Assembly: GCF_000169455.1 (NCBI RefSeq)
Contig: NZ_AAYC01000009.1
Coordinates: forward strand, 1-64,000
DNA: 64,000 nucleotides
Source of the DNA: Roseobacter sp. SK209-2-6
Lineage (GTDB): Bacteria > Pseudomonadota > Alphaproteobacteria > Rhodobacterales > Rhodobacteraceae
Direction: 5' to 3'
Shown here piece by piece: positions 1-8,942 of this stretch. The notes under the pieces are model-generated. The model searched no databases. It saw only the letters and a list, made by a program, of their open reading frames with translations, and had not been told where the DNA came from. Position numbers and translations under genes: made by a program. How positions within the stretch are numbered: position 1 is the stretch's first letter; the number at the start of each line of letters is the position of its first letter.

Positions 1-1
1 G

Positions 2-838
2 GATGGACGTGCTGAACCACAGTTGGCAACCCATGCGATTGCCACGGCCGCAAGAGCCGCCGGTGCCAAAGTGATGACGGAATGCGCGGTGCGCTCGGTT
101 GAGACCGAGGCGGGGCGCATCAGCGCGGTCATTACGGAACGCGGCCGTGTGGCCTGTTCTGCGCTGGTGATTGCGGGTGGCGCCTGGTCGCGGCTTTTCT
201 TGGGCAATGCAGGAATCAAACTGCCCCAGCTCAAGGTCATGAATTCGGTTCTGCGAACTTCGCCAGTGCAGGGAGGACCCGAAAACGCGATCTGGACCAG
301 CGGGTTTTCTATGCGCAAACGCCTGGACGGCGGTTTCTCGATTGCCAATGGCACCGAGAATATTGTGGATCTGGTTCCAGATAGCCTGCGTCTGGGCTGG
401 AAGTTCTTACCCAGCTATTTGCAAGAATGGCGTGCCCTGCAGTTTCGCCTCTCAGGGCGCTGGCAGGAGGAGGCCAGCCAGGCCAGAACTTGGCGGCCCG
501 ATCAAACGACCCCTTTTGAAACCTGTCGCGTGCTGGATCCTGCCCCCTCTCAAAAGGGGATAAAGCAGGCCTGGGCCTCAGCGCAGCGTGCCTTTCCAGT
601 TCTGCAAGGGGCTGATGTGGTGCAAAGCTGGGCGGGGCTCATGGATGTGACACCTGATGCAATTCCGGTGATTTCGCAGGTCGACGAGTTGTCCGGACTT
701 TTTGTTTCAACCGGCTACAGCGGGCATGGATTTGGCATTGGCCCGGCAGCCGGACGGTTGACAGCAGATCTTGTGACCGGTGACCGGCCTATTGTTGATC
801 CGCATGATTTCAGATTTGGCCGTTTTTACGGAAAATAG
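2..838 (+). CDS. FAD-dependent DAO-family oxidoreductase, C-terminal part (cut by window edge)
   Basis: The frame is open to the left edge, so the N-terminal part with the dinucleotide-binding glycine motif lies outside. The visible part starts with a DGRAEPQLATHA stretch typical of the glycine/D-amino-acid oxidase (DAO) fold and ends with the conserved FAD-contacting segment (WAGLMDVTPDAIPVI, then GYSGHGFGIGPAAG). Members oxidise amino acids or N-methylated amines such as glycine, sarcosine or D-amino acids with FAD. The substrate cannot be told from this fragment. It ends at TAG 836-838, 110 bases before gltX. The family call is solid; the reaction is open. Confidence 0.8.
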   Translation, partial: DGRAEPQLATHAIATAARAAGAKVMTECAVRSVETEAGRISAVITERGRVACSALVIAGGAWSRLFLGNAGIKLPQLKVMNSVLRTSPVQGGPENAIWTSGFSMRKRLDGGFSIANGTENIVDLVPDSLRLGWKFLPSYLQEWRALQFRLSGRWQEEASQARTWRPDQTTPFETCRVLDPAPSQKGIKQAWASAQRAFPVLQGADVVQSWAGLMDVTPDAIPVISQVDELSGLFVSTGYSGHGFGIGPAAGRLTADLVTGDRPIVDPHDFRFGRFYGK

Positions 839-948
839 ATAGTGTTGCGCTGAAAAGCACGCAAAGGCCACGACCGCTTGTCAATGTGCCCTGTAACTGG
901 ACAAAGACCCGCCCATATGAGATTGGGCAGGGCAACAGGAGATACGTG

Positions 949-2274
949 ATGACCACCACTCGTTTTGCCCCATCGCCAACGGGCTATATCCACGTTGGCA
1001 ACCTGCGCACCGCGCTGATGAACTATCTGATCGCCCGCAAGGCTGGCGGCACTTTCATTCTGCGCATCGACGACACGGACCCGGAGCGGTCCAAGGAAGA
1101 ATATGTCGATGCGATCAAACAGGATCTCGAATGGCTTGGCCTCAGCTGGGATAAGCTAGAGCGTCAATCTGAGCGTCTGGATCGCTATGTCGCCGCAGCA
1201 GATAAACTGCGCGAGATCGGGCGTTTCTATGAAGCCTTTGAGACCCCGACGGAGCTGGACCTGAAGCGCAAGAAGCAGCTTAATATGGGTAAGCCGCCGG
1301 TCTATGACCGTGCTGCATTGGCTTTGTCAGACGAAGAAAAAGCCGCTCTGCGCGCTGAGCGTGGCGATGGTGTCTGGCGCTTTAAGCTGGACCACCAGCG
1401 CATTGAATGGACCGACGGTATTCTGGGCGACATCTCCATTGATGCGGCCTCGGTGTCCGATCCCGTGCTGATCCGCGGTGATGGACAATTCCTCTATACC
1501 CTCGCCTCGGTGGTGGATGACACTGAAATGGGCGTGACCCATGTGGTCCGTGGTTCTGACCATGTGACCAATACTGCCACTCAGATCCAGATCATCGAAG
1601 CGCTGGGCGGCACTGTGCCCTCCTTTGCCCACCATTCGCTGCTGACCGGCCCACAGGGTGAGGCGCTGTCCAAGCGTCTTGGGACATTGGCCCTGCGTGA
1701 CCTGCGCGAAGCTGGGGTGAAGCCAATGGCGCTGCTGTCGCTGATGGCCCGTCTGGGGTCTTCTGACCCGGTGGAACTGCGTTCGGAAATGGCAGAGCTG
1801 ATCGAGGGTTTTGACATCAATCGTTTTGGGGCGGCGCCGACCAAGTTTGATGTTGAGGATCTGTACCCGCTGACAGCCCGCCATTTGCAGTCCTTGCCCG
1901 CAGAGGCCGTGTCTGCTGAGTTGGAGGCGATTGGCGTTCCGGCGGAAAAACAGGCTTCTTTCTGGGATGTGGCCAAGGAGAACATCACCACCCTGAACGA
2001 CCTTGCCGGTTGGTGGCAGCTCTGCCGCGATGGGGCCGAGCCCTTGGTGGCAGATGAGGACAAGGATTTCATCGCTGAGGCCATGGCGTTGTTGCCAGAA
2101 GGTCCCTATGACACGGAAAGCTGGAAGACCTGGACCACTGCGGTCAAAGAGGCAACTGGGCGCAAGGGCAAGGGTCTCTTCATGCCGCTGCGCAAGGCAG
2201 TGACCGGCATGGAGCGCGGTCCCGACATGAGCGCCTTGCTGCCTTTGATGGAAAAAGTTCGCGCACGGGGCTGA
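949..2274 (+). CDS. gltX: Glutamyl-tRNA synthetase
   Basis: Class I aminoacyl-tRNA synthetase that charges tRNA with glutamate in the cytoplasm. The protein has 441 residues. The HIGH signature is seen as HVGN at residues 15-18 after the FAPSPTG motif, and the KMSKS equivalent as LSKRLG near residue 240. The ATG at 949 is preferred over an in-frame start at 886: it follows an AGGAGA ribosome site and puts the family's N-terminus (TRFAPSPTG) at the beginning. Alphaproteobacteria often carry two GluRS paralogues, so a second copy may exist elsewhere. A strong hairpin follows the stop. Confidence 0.95.
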   Translation: MTTTRFAPSPTGYIHVGNLRTALMNYLIARKAGGTFILRIDDTDPERSKEEYVDAIKQDLEWLGLSWDKLERQSERLDRYVAAADKLREIGRFYEAFETPTELDLKRKKQLNMGKPPVYDRAALALSDEEKAALRAERGDGVWRFKLDHQRIEWTDGILGDISIDAASVSDPVLIRGDGQFLYTLASVVDDTEMGVTHVVRGSDHVTNTATQIQIIEALGGTVPSFAHHSLLTGPQGEALSKRLGTLALRDLREAGVKPMALLSLMARLGSSDPVELRSEMAELIEGFDINRFGAAPTKFDVEDLYPLTARHLQSLPAEAVSAELEAIGVPAEKQASFWDVAKENITTLNDLAGWWQLCRDGAEPLVADEDKDFIAEAMALLPEGPYDTESWKTWTTAVKEATGRKGKGLFMPLRKAVTGMERGPDMSALLPLMEKVRARG

Positions 2275-2327
2275 TTGGCCCACCTATTGGCCCAAAGCCT
2301 ATAGGGCTTGATCACCCGAAAAAAGTA

Positions 2328-2357
2328 AAAGGGCGGCACCTCAGGGGGCCGCCCTTT
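2328..2357. terminator. Bidirectional hairpin terminator between gltX and the converging gene
   Basis: A perfect 10-bp stem (AAAGGGCGGC, 2328-2337, with GCCGCCCTTT, 2348-2357) has a 10-base loop. The A/T flanks make it usable in both directions. It sits between the ends of gltX (+) and the cyclotransferase-like gene (-). Confidence 0.75.
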
Positions 2358-2371
2358 GCTTTAGCTGGGGC

Positions 2372-2941
2372 TTACCGCAGTATTTCACTGTACTGCAGAG
2401 AAAGATGGTGATCGACGAGTTCGCGCTCTTCCTGAGTCAGGACCTGATGGCGTGGATACTGGGGCGCGGTACGATCATCCAGAATGGGTGTTTCCCAGCC
2501 AGAGGTCGTATCAAAGAACCGTTGCACTCCGTCTTCACCAAAGACATGCAGATACCCCTGAACAACCACATCAAGATAACTGAGCAGAATCGGGTGGGCC
2601 TTGCTGCCTGCTTGTTTTCTGTTCTCAGGAATAGCATAGACCGAGATTTCCAGAGAATTTGATACATCATGGCTGACATCCGCGCTCACCGGGTTACGCT
2701 CATAGGCAAATTCACGTTCATCCAATGCCTCCCAATCTGCATTGGGCACCGCAGCGATGAGGCCATCGATGGTACAGGTCGGATCGGCGGTGGCGCTCAA
2801 AAAAGATATATTTCTCAGAGATGTATGGCACCAGTTGCGCCGCCATCCCTTTAACCTTGCTGGGGTTGGAGCCTGATAATCATGGGTGGATGTATTCACC
2901 AGGCTGCCATAGCCAAAGAAGTAGGGGTGAGATTGAGACAT
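2372..2941 (-). CDS. Gamma-glutamylcyclotransferase-like (AIG2/GGCT fold) protein
   Basis: A 189-residue cytoplasmic protein. The N-terminal FGYGSL motif (residues 9-14) is the substrate-binding loop of the gamma-glutamylcyclotransferase/AIG2 fold, which releases 5-oxoproline from gamma-glutamyl peptides or amines. An acidic stretch (EALDEREF, about residues 71-78) probably supplies the catalytic glutamate. The start is set by ATG at 2941 after AGGAAG. The gene diverges from the Rrf2 regulator at 3057 and shares a 115-bp control region with it. The actual substrate is unknown. Confidence 0.8.
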   Translation of the reverse strand: MSQSHPYFFGYGSLVNTSTHDYQAPTPARLKGWRRNWCHTSLRNISFLSATADPTCTIDGLIAAVPNADWEALDEREFAYERNPVSADVSHDVSNSLEISVYAIPENRKQAGSKAHPILLSYLDVVVQGYLHVFGEDGVQRFFDTTSGWETPILDDRTAPQYPRHQVLTQEERELVDHHLSLQYSEILR

Positions 2942-2973
2942 GATCTTCCTGTCGTTTTTTCGAATTTGTGGAA

Positions 2974-2987
2974 TTGATGTATGTCAA
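2974..2987 (+). promoter_or_regulatory. FNR/CRP-type binding site (FnrL-like box)
   Basis: TTGAT-GTAT-GTCAA matches nine of ten defined positions of the FNR consensus TTGAT-N4-ATCAA. A CAATAT element at 3009-3014 could be the -10. That would put transcription near 3021-3022 and centre the site at about -41.5, the class II activating position for the Rrf2 gene at 3057. The match is seen; the regulation is inferred. Confidence 0.6.
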
Positions 2988-3056
2988 ACCGCTCTTTGCG
3001 GACCTGTGCAATATGGACTGATCTGAATTATTAGCGGTAACGACAGGAGCCAAGTT

Positions 3057-3506
3057 ATGCGCATTACCAAAAGGACAAACATCGCGGTCCGACTTCTGAT
3101 GTTTTGCGCGGCCAACTCAGATCGTCTGGTGACTAAATCCGAAATTGCAGAGTGTTGCAATATTTCGGAGAATCACTTGGCGCAGGTGATCAACCAGCTA
3201 AGCCAACTCGGGTATCTGCATACCCAACGTGGACGTAATGGCGGGATGAGCTTGGGGCGCGACCCGCAGGAGATTCTGATGGGTGACATCTTCCGACATG
3301 TGGAGGGGAACCTGCCCATGGTGGAGTGCTTTGCAGACGCAGATAACTCCTGTCCTTTGACCGATGCCTGCCGTTTGCGGGTGGCCCTGTCGGATGCGGC
3401 TCAGGCATTCTACTCTTCTTTGGATGATATCACGCTGGACTCCCTGGTCTGTGACAATCACGATCTGATGCGGCTTCTTCAGCCTGTGGCCTGTGCTGCC
3501 CGCTAG
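3057..3506 (+). CDS. Rrf2-family Fe-S transcriptional regulator (NsrR/RirA-like)
   Basis: A 149-residue DNA-binding regulator. It has a winged helix at the N-terminus (recognition region near residues 27-50) followed by the RGRNGG wing at 58-63. Three cysteines at residues 91, 99 and 105 (C-x7-C-x5-C) match the [4Fe-4S] ligands of Rrf2 proteins. The spacing equals that of rhizobial RirA as I recall it, while the helical region looks closer to the nitric-oxide sensor NsrR. It therefore probably senses NO or iron/Fe-S status. An FNR-type box lies upstream, as expected for a gene induced when oxygen falls. Which subfamily it belongs to is unresolved. Confidence 0.85.
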   Translation: MRITKRTNIAVRLLMFCAANSDRLVTKSEIAECCNISENHLAQVINQLSQLGYLHTQRGRNGGMSLGRDPQEILMGDIFRHVEGNLPMVECFADADNSCPLTDACRLRVALSDAAQAFYSSLDDITLDSLVCDNHDLMRLLQPVACAAR

Positions 3507-3546
3507 GTCTGGCTAAGGCGCCTCCTTGCCAAGGATGTGAGAACAG

Positions 3547-3572
3547 GCCCGAGCGCAACCGCTCGGGCTTTT
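3547..3572 (+). terminator. Rho-independent terminator of the Rrf2 gene
   Basis: GCCCGAGCG (3547-3555), loop CAAC, CGCTCGGGC (3560-3568), then TTTT. It sits 40 bases after the Rrf2 stop and could partly serve the converging ybbP-like gene. Confidence 0.85.
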
Positions 3573-3577
3573 GCTTG

Positions 3578-6121
3578 TTAGTCCCGAGCGCGCAAGATCC
3601 GTGCCGGTCGTGCCGCCAGCGGTCTTAGAGCAAAGAAAAGCCCTGCAAAGAGCGTGACAGCAATGCCGGCAGCAATGACCGAGAGGGCATTGGACCAGAT
3701 CACGATATAGCTGGTTTCAAAGACATAGGTGTTCACCGCCCAGGCCCCGGCAATCCCGGCTGCAAGCGCGACCAAACCGGCACCCGCGCCTAGGATGATA
3801 GAGCGAAGCGAGAAACTCAACAGGATCTGACCACGTGTTGCCCCTAGGGTTTTCAGCAGGGCCGCCTCATATCGGCGCGCAGGTTCCGCTGCTGCAGCGG
3901 TGCCAAGAAGAACCAGGAAGCCGGTCAACAAAGTGGCAGCAGCGCCATAGCTGGTGGCAGCCGCCAATTGACGAAGCACATCAGAAACACGATCAATCGC
4001 ATCTCGTACACGGATGGCAGTAATGTTGGGCATTTCCTTTGCGACATCCCGCAGGATCTGCGCTTCGGCCTGACTTTCCGCATAGACGGTTGCGATGAAA
4101 CTATGGGGAGCACCGGAAAGGGCCGCCTCATTGAGTGTCAGAACAAACCCCATTCCCGCGGTCGAAAAGTCAACATTGCGGAAACTGGTGATTTCCGCCT
4201 GCATTTCGCGCCCCAGTACATTGAGAGTGATAGTGTCACCCAGTACAAGTCCCAGCTCTTCCGCCTCTTCAGCGGCAAAACTGACCTGCGGGGAACCTGA
4301 GTAATCGTCCGGCCACCAGCTTCCCTTAGTGACCTCAGTTCCTTCGGGTTGGGCCGCAGCATAGGTGATACCCCTATCACCACGTACCACCCAATGATCC
4401 CCCGCGACCTCCTGTGCGGGTTGGCCGTTGATGCGGGTGATAATCCCGCGCAGCATTGGAGCGCTTTCAACCTTTCGAACCGCTGGATCGTTTTCCACAC
4501 GGTCCAGGAAGCGGGGCATCTGATCTCTTTGGATATCGACAAAGAAGTATGAAGGGGCAACCTCGGGCAGATTGCCAGCGATGGCGCGGCGCATATTGCC
4601 ATCGATCTGGCCTATGGCTGCTAGCACAGTCAGCCCAAGACCCAGGGCCAAAACAGCGGGTACTGCACCATCCCTGGAGGCGCCGATCGAGGCGAGACCC
4701 CAACGGAGCGCAGGGCGGCCACGGCTGAGGCGCCCACTCTTGAGTGCGATCTGCCCCAGCGCCAGGGCTGCGAGCAGCAAAACCACCAGGGAGCCGCTGA
4801 GGGCGATGGCAGTCCAGAGGGTCAAAACCGCAGAACCGCTGAGCACAGCAGCGGCACCAATCAGAGCAGCGAGCGCGACAAATGTTGCCAAGAGATAGCG
4901 CGGAGCGGGCAGCTTGCGGCTATCTCCCATTTCCCCTCGAAAGAGAGAGGCCGCGCGGATCCGTTCTGCTCGGGCCAAAGGCCAAAGCGCAAAGATAAAG
5001 GCGGTCAGGACCCCATAAAGCGCGGCCTCTCCCAGGGCTGTCGGGTAGATCGAAAAGATCGCTGGAAAGGGCAGTTGAGCGGCTATGACAGGACCAAGCA
5101 GAAGTGGTGCAAATGCGCCTAAAGCCAAGCCAATGCCGATCCCCAAGAGCGTAAGAACACCGATTTGCAAGAAGTAGGTCAGGAAAATGACCTGGCGTTC
5201 CGCTCCAAGGGTTCTGAGTGTTGCAATGGTTTCAGTTTTGCCCGCGAGATAGGCGCGAATGGCTGCAGAGACGCCGACCCCACCAACCGCCAGCCCCGAT
5301 AATCCAACAAGAACCAGAAAGCCGCCTAAGCGTTCTACAAAGGTTGCGATTCCGGGTGCGCCATTGCGCGCGTCGCGCCAGCGCATGCCACTTGCTTCAA
5401 ACAGGCCTCGGGCTTCCTCGCGCAATTGGTTCAGGTCGGTGCCTTCTGCTAGATCCAGGCGATATTTACTCGAATAGATCGAACCAGGTTCAAGCAGGCC
5501 GGAGCCCTGCAGAGCAGGGAGGGCGACAAGAGTGCGGGGCCCAAGCGTAAAACCGGAAGCCGCGGCATCAGGCTCTCTCCGGATGGTTGCCATCAGAACA
5601 AAATCGCTGGTGCCAAAGGTGACAGTATCACCCGTCTGCAGGCCCAAACGGTCGGCAAGCACGCGTTCCATTGCAACGCCAGCGACCCCATCGCGCCCAG
5701 CCAGCGCGCGATCAAGTGCTATATCCGGCTCCAGGGCGACCTCACCCACCAAGGGGTAGCGGCCATCAACGGCCTTGACCTGTGTCAGTGCACGTTCGTC
5801 CCCAACTGTTGCCATTGATCGGAACTCTGCGATTTCCGAAACGGCTATGGCCTGACCCGTCATCCAGGCGCGTTCCTCATCATTGGCAAATCGATAGGTG
5901 AAACTCAGTTCAGCATCCCCCCCAAGAAGGGCGGCCCCTTCGCGGCTGAGGCCTGCTTCGATCGAAGCTCTGATCGAGCTGATAGCCGCAATCACACCAA
6001 CCCCAAGCGCCAGGCAAGCCAGGAAAATACGGAAACCCTTGAGACCTCCTCTCAGCTCTCGCAGGGCAAATTTCCAAGCCAATGCCAGTGGGGCGGTCGG
6101 GCGCAGAGGTCCCATGCTCAT
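3578..6121 (-). CDS. ybbP: FtsX-type ABC transporter permease (YbbP-like)
   Basis: An 847-residue inner-membrane permease of the MacB/FtsX superfamily. A first membrane helix near residues 27-49 is followed by a large periplasmic region, a helical bundle in the middle (about 260-500), a second periplasmic region and three C-terminal helices (about 720-840). It matches the double-FtsX layout of E. coli YbbP. Its start overlaps the stop of the ATPase gene by four bases (ATGA), so the two are translationally coupled. The divergent partner is tesA, the same neighbourhood as ybbA-ybbP-tesA in E. coli. That supports a role in moving lipid-like or hydrophobic molecules out of the membrane. Confidence 0.88.
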   Translation of the reverse strand: MSMGPLRPTAPLALAWKFALRELRGGLKGFRIFLACLALGVGVIAAISSIRASIEAGLSREGAALLGGDAELSFTYRFANDEERAWMTGQAIAVSEIAEFRSMATVGDERALTQVKAVDGRYPLVGEVALEPDIALDRALAGRDGVAGVAMERVLADRLGLQTGDTVTFGTSDFVLMATIRREPDAAASGFTLGPRTLVALPALQGSGLLEPGSIYSSKYRLDLAEGTDLNQLREEARGLFEASGMRWRDARNGAPGIATFVERLGGFLVLVGLSGLAVGGVGVSAAIRAYLAGKTETIATLRTLGAERQVIFLTYFLQIGVLTLLGIGIGLALGAFAPLLLGPVIAAQLPFPAIFSIYPTALGEAALYGVLTAFIFALWPLARAERIRAASLFRGEMGDSRKLPAPRYLLATFVALAALIGAAAVLSGSAVLTLWTAIALSGSLVVLLLAALALGQIALKSGRLSRGRPALRWGLASIGASRDGAVPAVLALGLGLTVLAAIGQIDGNMRRAIAGNLPEVAPSYFFVDIQRDQMPRFLDRVENDPAVRKVESAPMLRGIITRINGQPAQEVAGDHWVVRGDRGITYAAAQPEGTEVTKGSWWPDDYSGSPQVSFAAEEAEELGLVLGDTITLNVLGREMQAEITSFRNVDFSTAGMGFVLTLNEAALSGAPHSFIATVYAESQAEAQILRDVAKEMPNITAIRVRDAIDRVSDVLRQLAAATSYGAAATLLTGFLVLLGTAAAAEPARRYEAALLKTLGATRGQILLSFSLRSIILGAGAGLVALAAGIAGAWAVNTYVFETSYIVIWSNALSVIAAGIAVTLFAGLFFALRPLAARPARILRARD

Positions 6122-6825
6122 TCAGCGGCCTCACTGGTCGAGAGTTCGGTTGCAATCTGACCATCTCTCAGTCGCACAACGCGGTCACAACGTCTGGCTA
6201 GCTCCGGTGCATGGGTCACCATAACCAAGGTCGCCCCATAGCGGTCGCGCAATCCGAAGAGCAGATCCATGATCGCTTCGCCGTTGCTTTCATCCAGATT
6301 TCCAGTGGGCTCATCGGCCAAAAGGATGGATGGACGCGGAGCCAAAGCCCGAGCCAGGGCGACACGCTGTTGTTCGCCTCCCGAAAGCTGGGCGGGAAAA
6401 TGCTCACTGCGATGCCCTAAGCCAACGGCTTCCAGTTCCACCTGGGCGCGATCAAATGCATCCCTGTGACCCGCAAGCTCCAGAGGGGTGGCAACGTTTT
6501 CCAGCGCTGTCATGGTTGGGATCAAATGAAAGCTCTGAAAGACCACCCCCATGTTTTGCCTGCGAAAACGGGCTAGAGCGTCTTCGTTCATCGCGGTTAA
6601 ATCTTGACCCAGGGCATGGACGGTACCGCCTGTTGCAAGCTCAAGCCCGCCCATGACCATCAACAAAGAGGATTTTCCAGACCCTGAGGGACCAATGAGG
6701 CCCAGGGTCTCTCCCTGTTGCACATCCAGATCAATCCCCTGCAAAATTCGTACCGGTCCGGTATTGCTATTCAAGGTCAAAGACGCATCTTTGAGGTGAA
6801 GAACGGGTGTATCTGTTTTGGTCAT
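6118..6825 (-). CDS. ybbA: ABC transporter ATPase (YbbA/LolD-type)
   Basis: A 235-residue cytoplasmic ATPase that powers the YbbP-like permease encoded directly downstream. Walker A is GPSGSGKS (residues 45-52), the signature is LSGGEQQ (about 144-150), Walker B with the following DEPTGNLDE is near 166-176, and a TH switch follows. GNLDE is typical of the MacB/LolD/FtsE group. The start is an ATG at 6825, 50 bases from the divergent tesA start, so both promoters share a very short region. Confidence 0.92.
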   Translation of the reverse strand: MTKTDTPVLHLKDASLTLNSNTGPVRILQGIDLDVQQGETLGLIGPSGSGKSSLLMVMGGLELATGGTVHALGQDLTAMNEDALARFRRQNMGVVFQSFHLIPTMTALENVATPLELAGHRDAFDRAQVELEAVGLGHRSEHFPAQLSGGEQQRVALARALAPRPSILLADEPTGNLDESNGEAIMDLLFGLRDRYGATLVMVTHAPELARRCDRVVRLRDGQIATELSTSEAAE

Positions 6826-6875
6826 GAAGTCGCGCCTGTTGAATGCATTCTAACGGATATGGAGCTTTTATTGCG

Positions 6876-7532
6876 ATGCGCAAGGTTTGGACGCTGCTGG
6901 TTTTTCTGCTGTTGAGCTCAGCTGTCGCGACGGCGGATGAAAACCCCCTTCGTTTGACGGCATTTGGGGACAGTCTGGTGCAGGGATATGGCTTGCCGCA
7001 GGACGAAGGCTTTGTGCCACAGCTCCAGGAGTGGTTGTCACGTCAGGGTATTGCTGCTCAGATCACTAATGCAGGGGTTTCGGGGGATACAACTGCTGGC
7101 GGTGCTGCCCGGCTGGGCTGGACATTGGGTGATAATCCAGAAGGCTTGATCGTCCTTTTCGGGGGGAATGATCTATTGCGCGGCGTTCAGCCAAATGTAG
7201 CCGAAGAAAACTTGCGTAAAATCATGCGGCAAGCACGCCAGGAGCAGGTGGAAGTTTTGCTTATCGGGATGAAAGCGCCTGGTAATTTCGGTCCTGCCTA
7301 CAAAGAGGCCTTTGATCGGATCTATCCGGATTTGGCAGCTGAATATGAGGCGATATTTCATCCCGACGCCTTTACCGGCATCCGCGATGTGGTGGGGGAA
7401 GATCCCGCGGCGGCCCGACCCTATATGCAGGACGACAATATCCACCCAAATGCAGAAGGTGTGCAGCTGAATATCGCGGCACTGGGGCCACGGGTGCTTG
7501 ACCTGATTGCACGGATTGAGAGGGAGCGCTGA
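6876..7532 (+). CDS. tesA: GDSL arylesterase / acyl-CoA thioesterase I (TesA), secreted
   Basis: An SGNH/GDSL hydrolase of 218 residues with a signal peptide (residues 1-20) that sends it to the periplasm. The nucleophile motif FGDSLVQGYG puts Ser at 33. GGND follows near 96, and the DNIHPN segment near the C-terminus carries the catalytic Asp-His pair. The start at 6876 (MRKVW) is chosen over the in-frame ATG at 6843: it begins exactly at a signal peptide and follows a GGAG ribosome site. Family members hydrolyse acyl thioesters, lysophospholipids and small esters. Confidence 0.93.
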   Translation: MRKVWTLLVFLLLSSAVATADENPLRLTAFGDSLVQGYGLPQDEGFVPQLQEWLSRQGIAAQITNAGVSGDTTAGGAARLGWTLGDNPEGLIVLFGGNDLLRGVQPNVAEENLRKIMRQARQEQVEVLLIGMKAPGNFGPAYKEAFDRIYPDLAAEYEAIFHPDAFTGIRDVVGEDPAAARPYMQDDNIHPNAEGVQLNIAALGPRVLDLIARIERER

Positions 7533-7594
7533 AGTGGGCTGGGGGCAGAAGTTCCAGACGGCTTAAATACGAAAATGCAAGCTAAAACAGATTG

Positions 7595-7614
7595 CGGCCC
7601 CGAAACCGGGGCCG
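7595..7614. terminator. GC-rich hairpin between tesA and the cold-shock gene
   Basis: CGGCCCC (7595-7601) pairs with GGGGCCG (7608-7614) between two converging genes. There is no clean T-run on the + side. On the - side the hairpin is followed by CAATCTGTTTT, so it may best serve the cold-shock gene. Confidence 0.5.
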
Positions 7615-7651
7615 TCACTTCGTTAGGATCGCCGCTAGGCTACAGCCTGGG

Positions 7652-7858
7652 TTACAGCAATGCCAAGTCTACAGCGGATTCCCGGCCGTCGCGCCCTGGT
7701 TGAAGCTCGTAAGAAACTTTCTGATTGTCAGCAAGGCCGGTGAGGCCAGAGCGCTCAACTGCGGAAATGTGAACGAATACGTCTTTGCCGCCATCTTCGG
7801 GCGCAATAAATCCATATCCTTTGGTGGTGTTGAACCATTTGACGGTGCCGGTCGCCAT
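7652..7858 (-). CDS. Cold-shock protein (CspA family)
   Basis: A single cold-shock domain of 68 residues that binds single-stranded RNA or DNA and melts mRNA structure. RNP1 is KGYGFI (residues 13-18) and RNP2 is VFVHI (27-31); the opening GTVKWFN stretch is standard. The start at 7858 follows AGGAGA. The gene stands alone, converging on tesA, with about 200 bases of untranslated or spacer sequence before the next gene. Confidence 0.95.
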   Translation of the reverse strand: MATGTVKWFNTTKGYGFIAPEDGGKDVFVHISAVERSGLTGLADNQKVSYELQPGRDGRESAVDLALL

Positions 7859-8058
7859 CGTCTCTTCTCCTAGTCTTCTTTCTCAATCTGCCCGCAGAAT
7901 GCGGCAGTTTGGCAGTGTCATGAAATGAACGTGACCGTGCCAATAGGGCGACAGAAACACCATTTACGTAACCATGCGATGACAGCATTGGTCAGGAATT
8001 TGCTTCGCGCAAGAAAAATGCGCCTTCAACTGGCAATTGGTGGCAAAGTTCCGTTAGG

Positions 8059-8616
8059 TCAAAGGACGGTAACCACGGTTCCCAATGGTACCCGTTCATA
8101 CAGATCCGTCACATGGTCATTCAACATGCGGATGCAGCCATTGGAGGCGGAGGACCCGATGGTCTGTGGCTGATTGGTGCCATGGATCCGGAAATAGGTA
8201 TCAACCCCGTTTTGATAGAGGTAGAGCGCGCGGGCTCCAAGTGGATTATCTGGTCCACCGGGTTGGATGTACTCATTGTCGACAAAACGTCTGTAGGTCC
8301 TAGGGCTTCGCTTGATCATTTCCGGAGTGGGGCGCCAGCTTGGCCACTCGCGTTTGCGGTCTATTGTGGCGGTGCCTGAAAACTCTAGCCCGGCCTTGCC
8401 CACACCAACACCATATCGGATCGCTTTGCGTTTCTCGGTTACCAGATAGAGATAGTAAGAGCGGGTAAGAATTAGGATCTGACCGGGCTCAAACTGCTTC
8501 TTAATGCGGACAAACTGAGGGGTGGGATCGTAGCCTTCGCTTGCGGCAGCGGGCAGAGAGGCTGCAGCCAGGCTGGTCAAAGACGAAACGGTGAAGGCGC
8601 GGCGCGTTAACATCAA
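8059..8616 (-). CDS. L,D-transpeptidase (YkuD domain), exported
   Basis: A 185-residue periplasmic enzyme of the ErfK/YbiS type. It forms 3-3 peptidoglycan cross-links or attaches proteins to the wall. The catalytic block is HGTNQPQTIGSSASNGCIR, with His145 and nucleophile Cys161, the expected H-x14/15-SxGCIRM arrangement. An N-terminal export signal begins TRRAF and ends AAAS near residue 26; the two arginines suggest possible Tat export. No LysM or binding domain is present, so it is a minimal catalytic form. The start could be either of two adjacent ATGs. Confidence 0.9.
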   Translation of the reverse strand: MMLTRRAFTVSSLTSLAAASLPAAASEGYDPTPQFVRIKKQFEPGQILILTRSYYLYLVTEKRKAIRYGVGVGKAGLEFSGTATIDRKREWPSWRPTPEMIKRSPRTYRRFVDNEYIQPGGPDNPLGARALYLYQNGVDTYFRIHGTNQPQTIGSSASNGCIRMLNDHVTDLYERVPLGTVVTVL

Positions 8617-8942
8617 AACCTCGTAAATCTATGGAATACAGGTATTCTTGTTGCAGAGGGAAGGCAGGTCAAGTCGGCAATATGCGTCTTCACGCAGCTT
8701 TGCGCAGATAGTTCCGAGAAGGCCTGGTCTGCACAACACAAAGGTAGCCCGCCAAAACCTCAGTGTGAGGATTCAGCCTGAAGACTGTCAAACCCAATTT
8801 GACGTGCTGAAAAGGATCGGGAACGGTTACTGCGGGTTGTCGCAGAAAAGGCTATCTGGTTGCCATGCAGAGAGGGGGGCGAAATCAACGCTCAAGTAAT
8901 TCGAAGAAACAACGGTACAGGTGTCAGTAGAAGATAGGGCTT
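8617..8942. other. Gene-free stretch (326 bp)
   Basis: No convincing gene or RNA. It presumably holds the promoter of the L,D-transpeptidase. A short palindrome CCTCA-GTG-TGAGG lies at 8759-8771. The only long + strand frame here (8648-8899) has no family features. Confidence 0.5.

Noticed and set aside
1327-2283. Long - strand frame of 318 codons inside gltX
   Set aside because: It lies entirely antisense to a well-supported gltX and has no domain features; it reflects codon bias.
8648-8899. 83-codon + strand frame in the gap before the small membrane protein
   Set aside because: No ribosome site or family pattern, and basic low-complexity composition; not distinguishable from chance.
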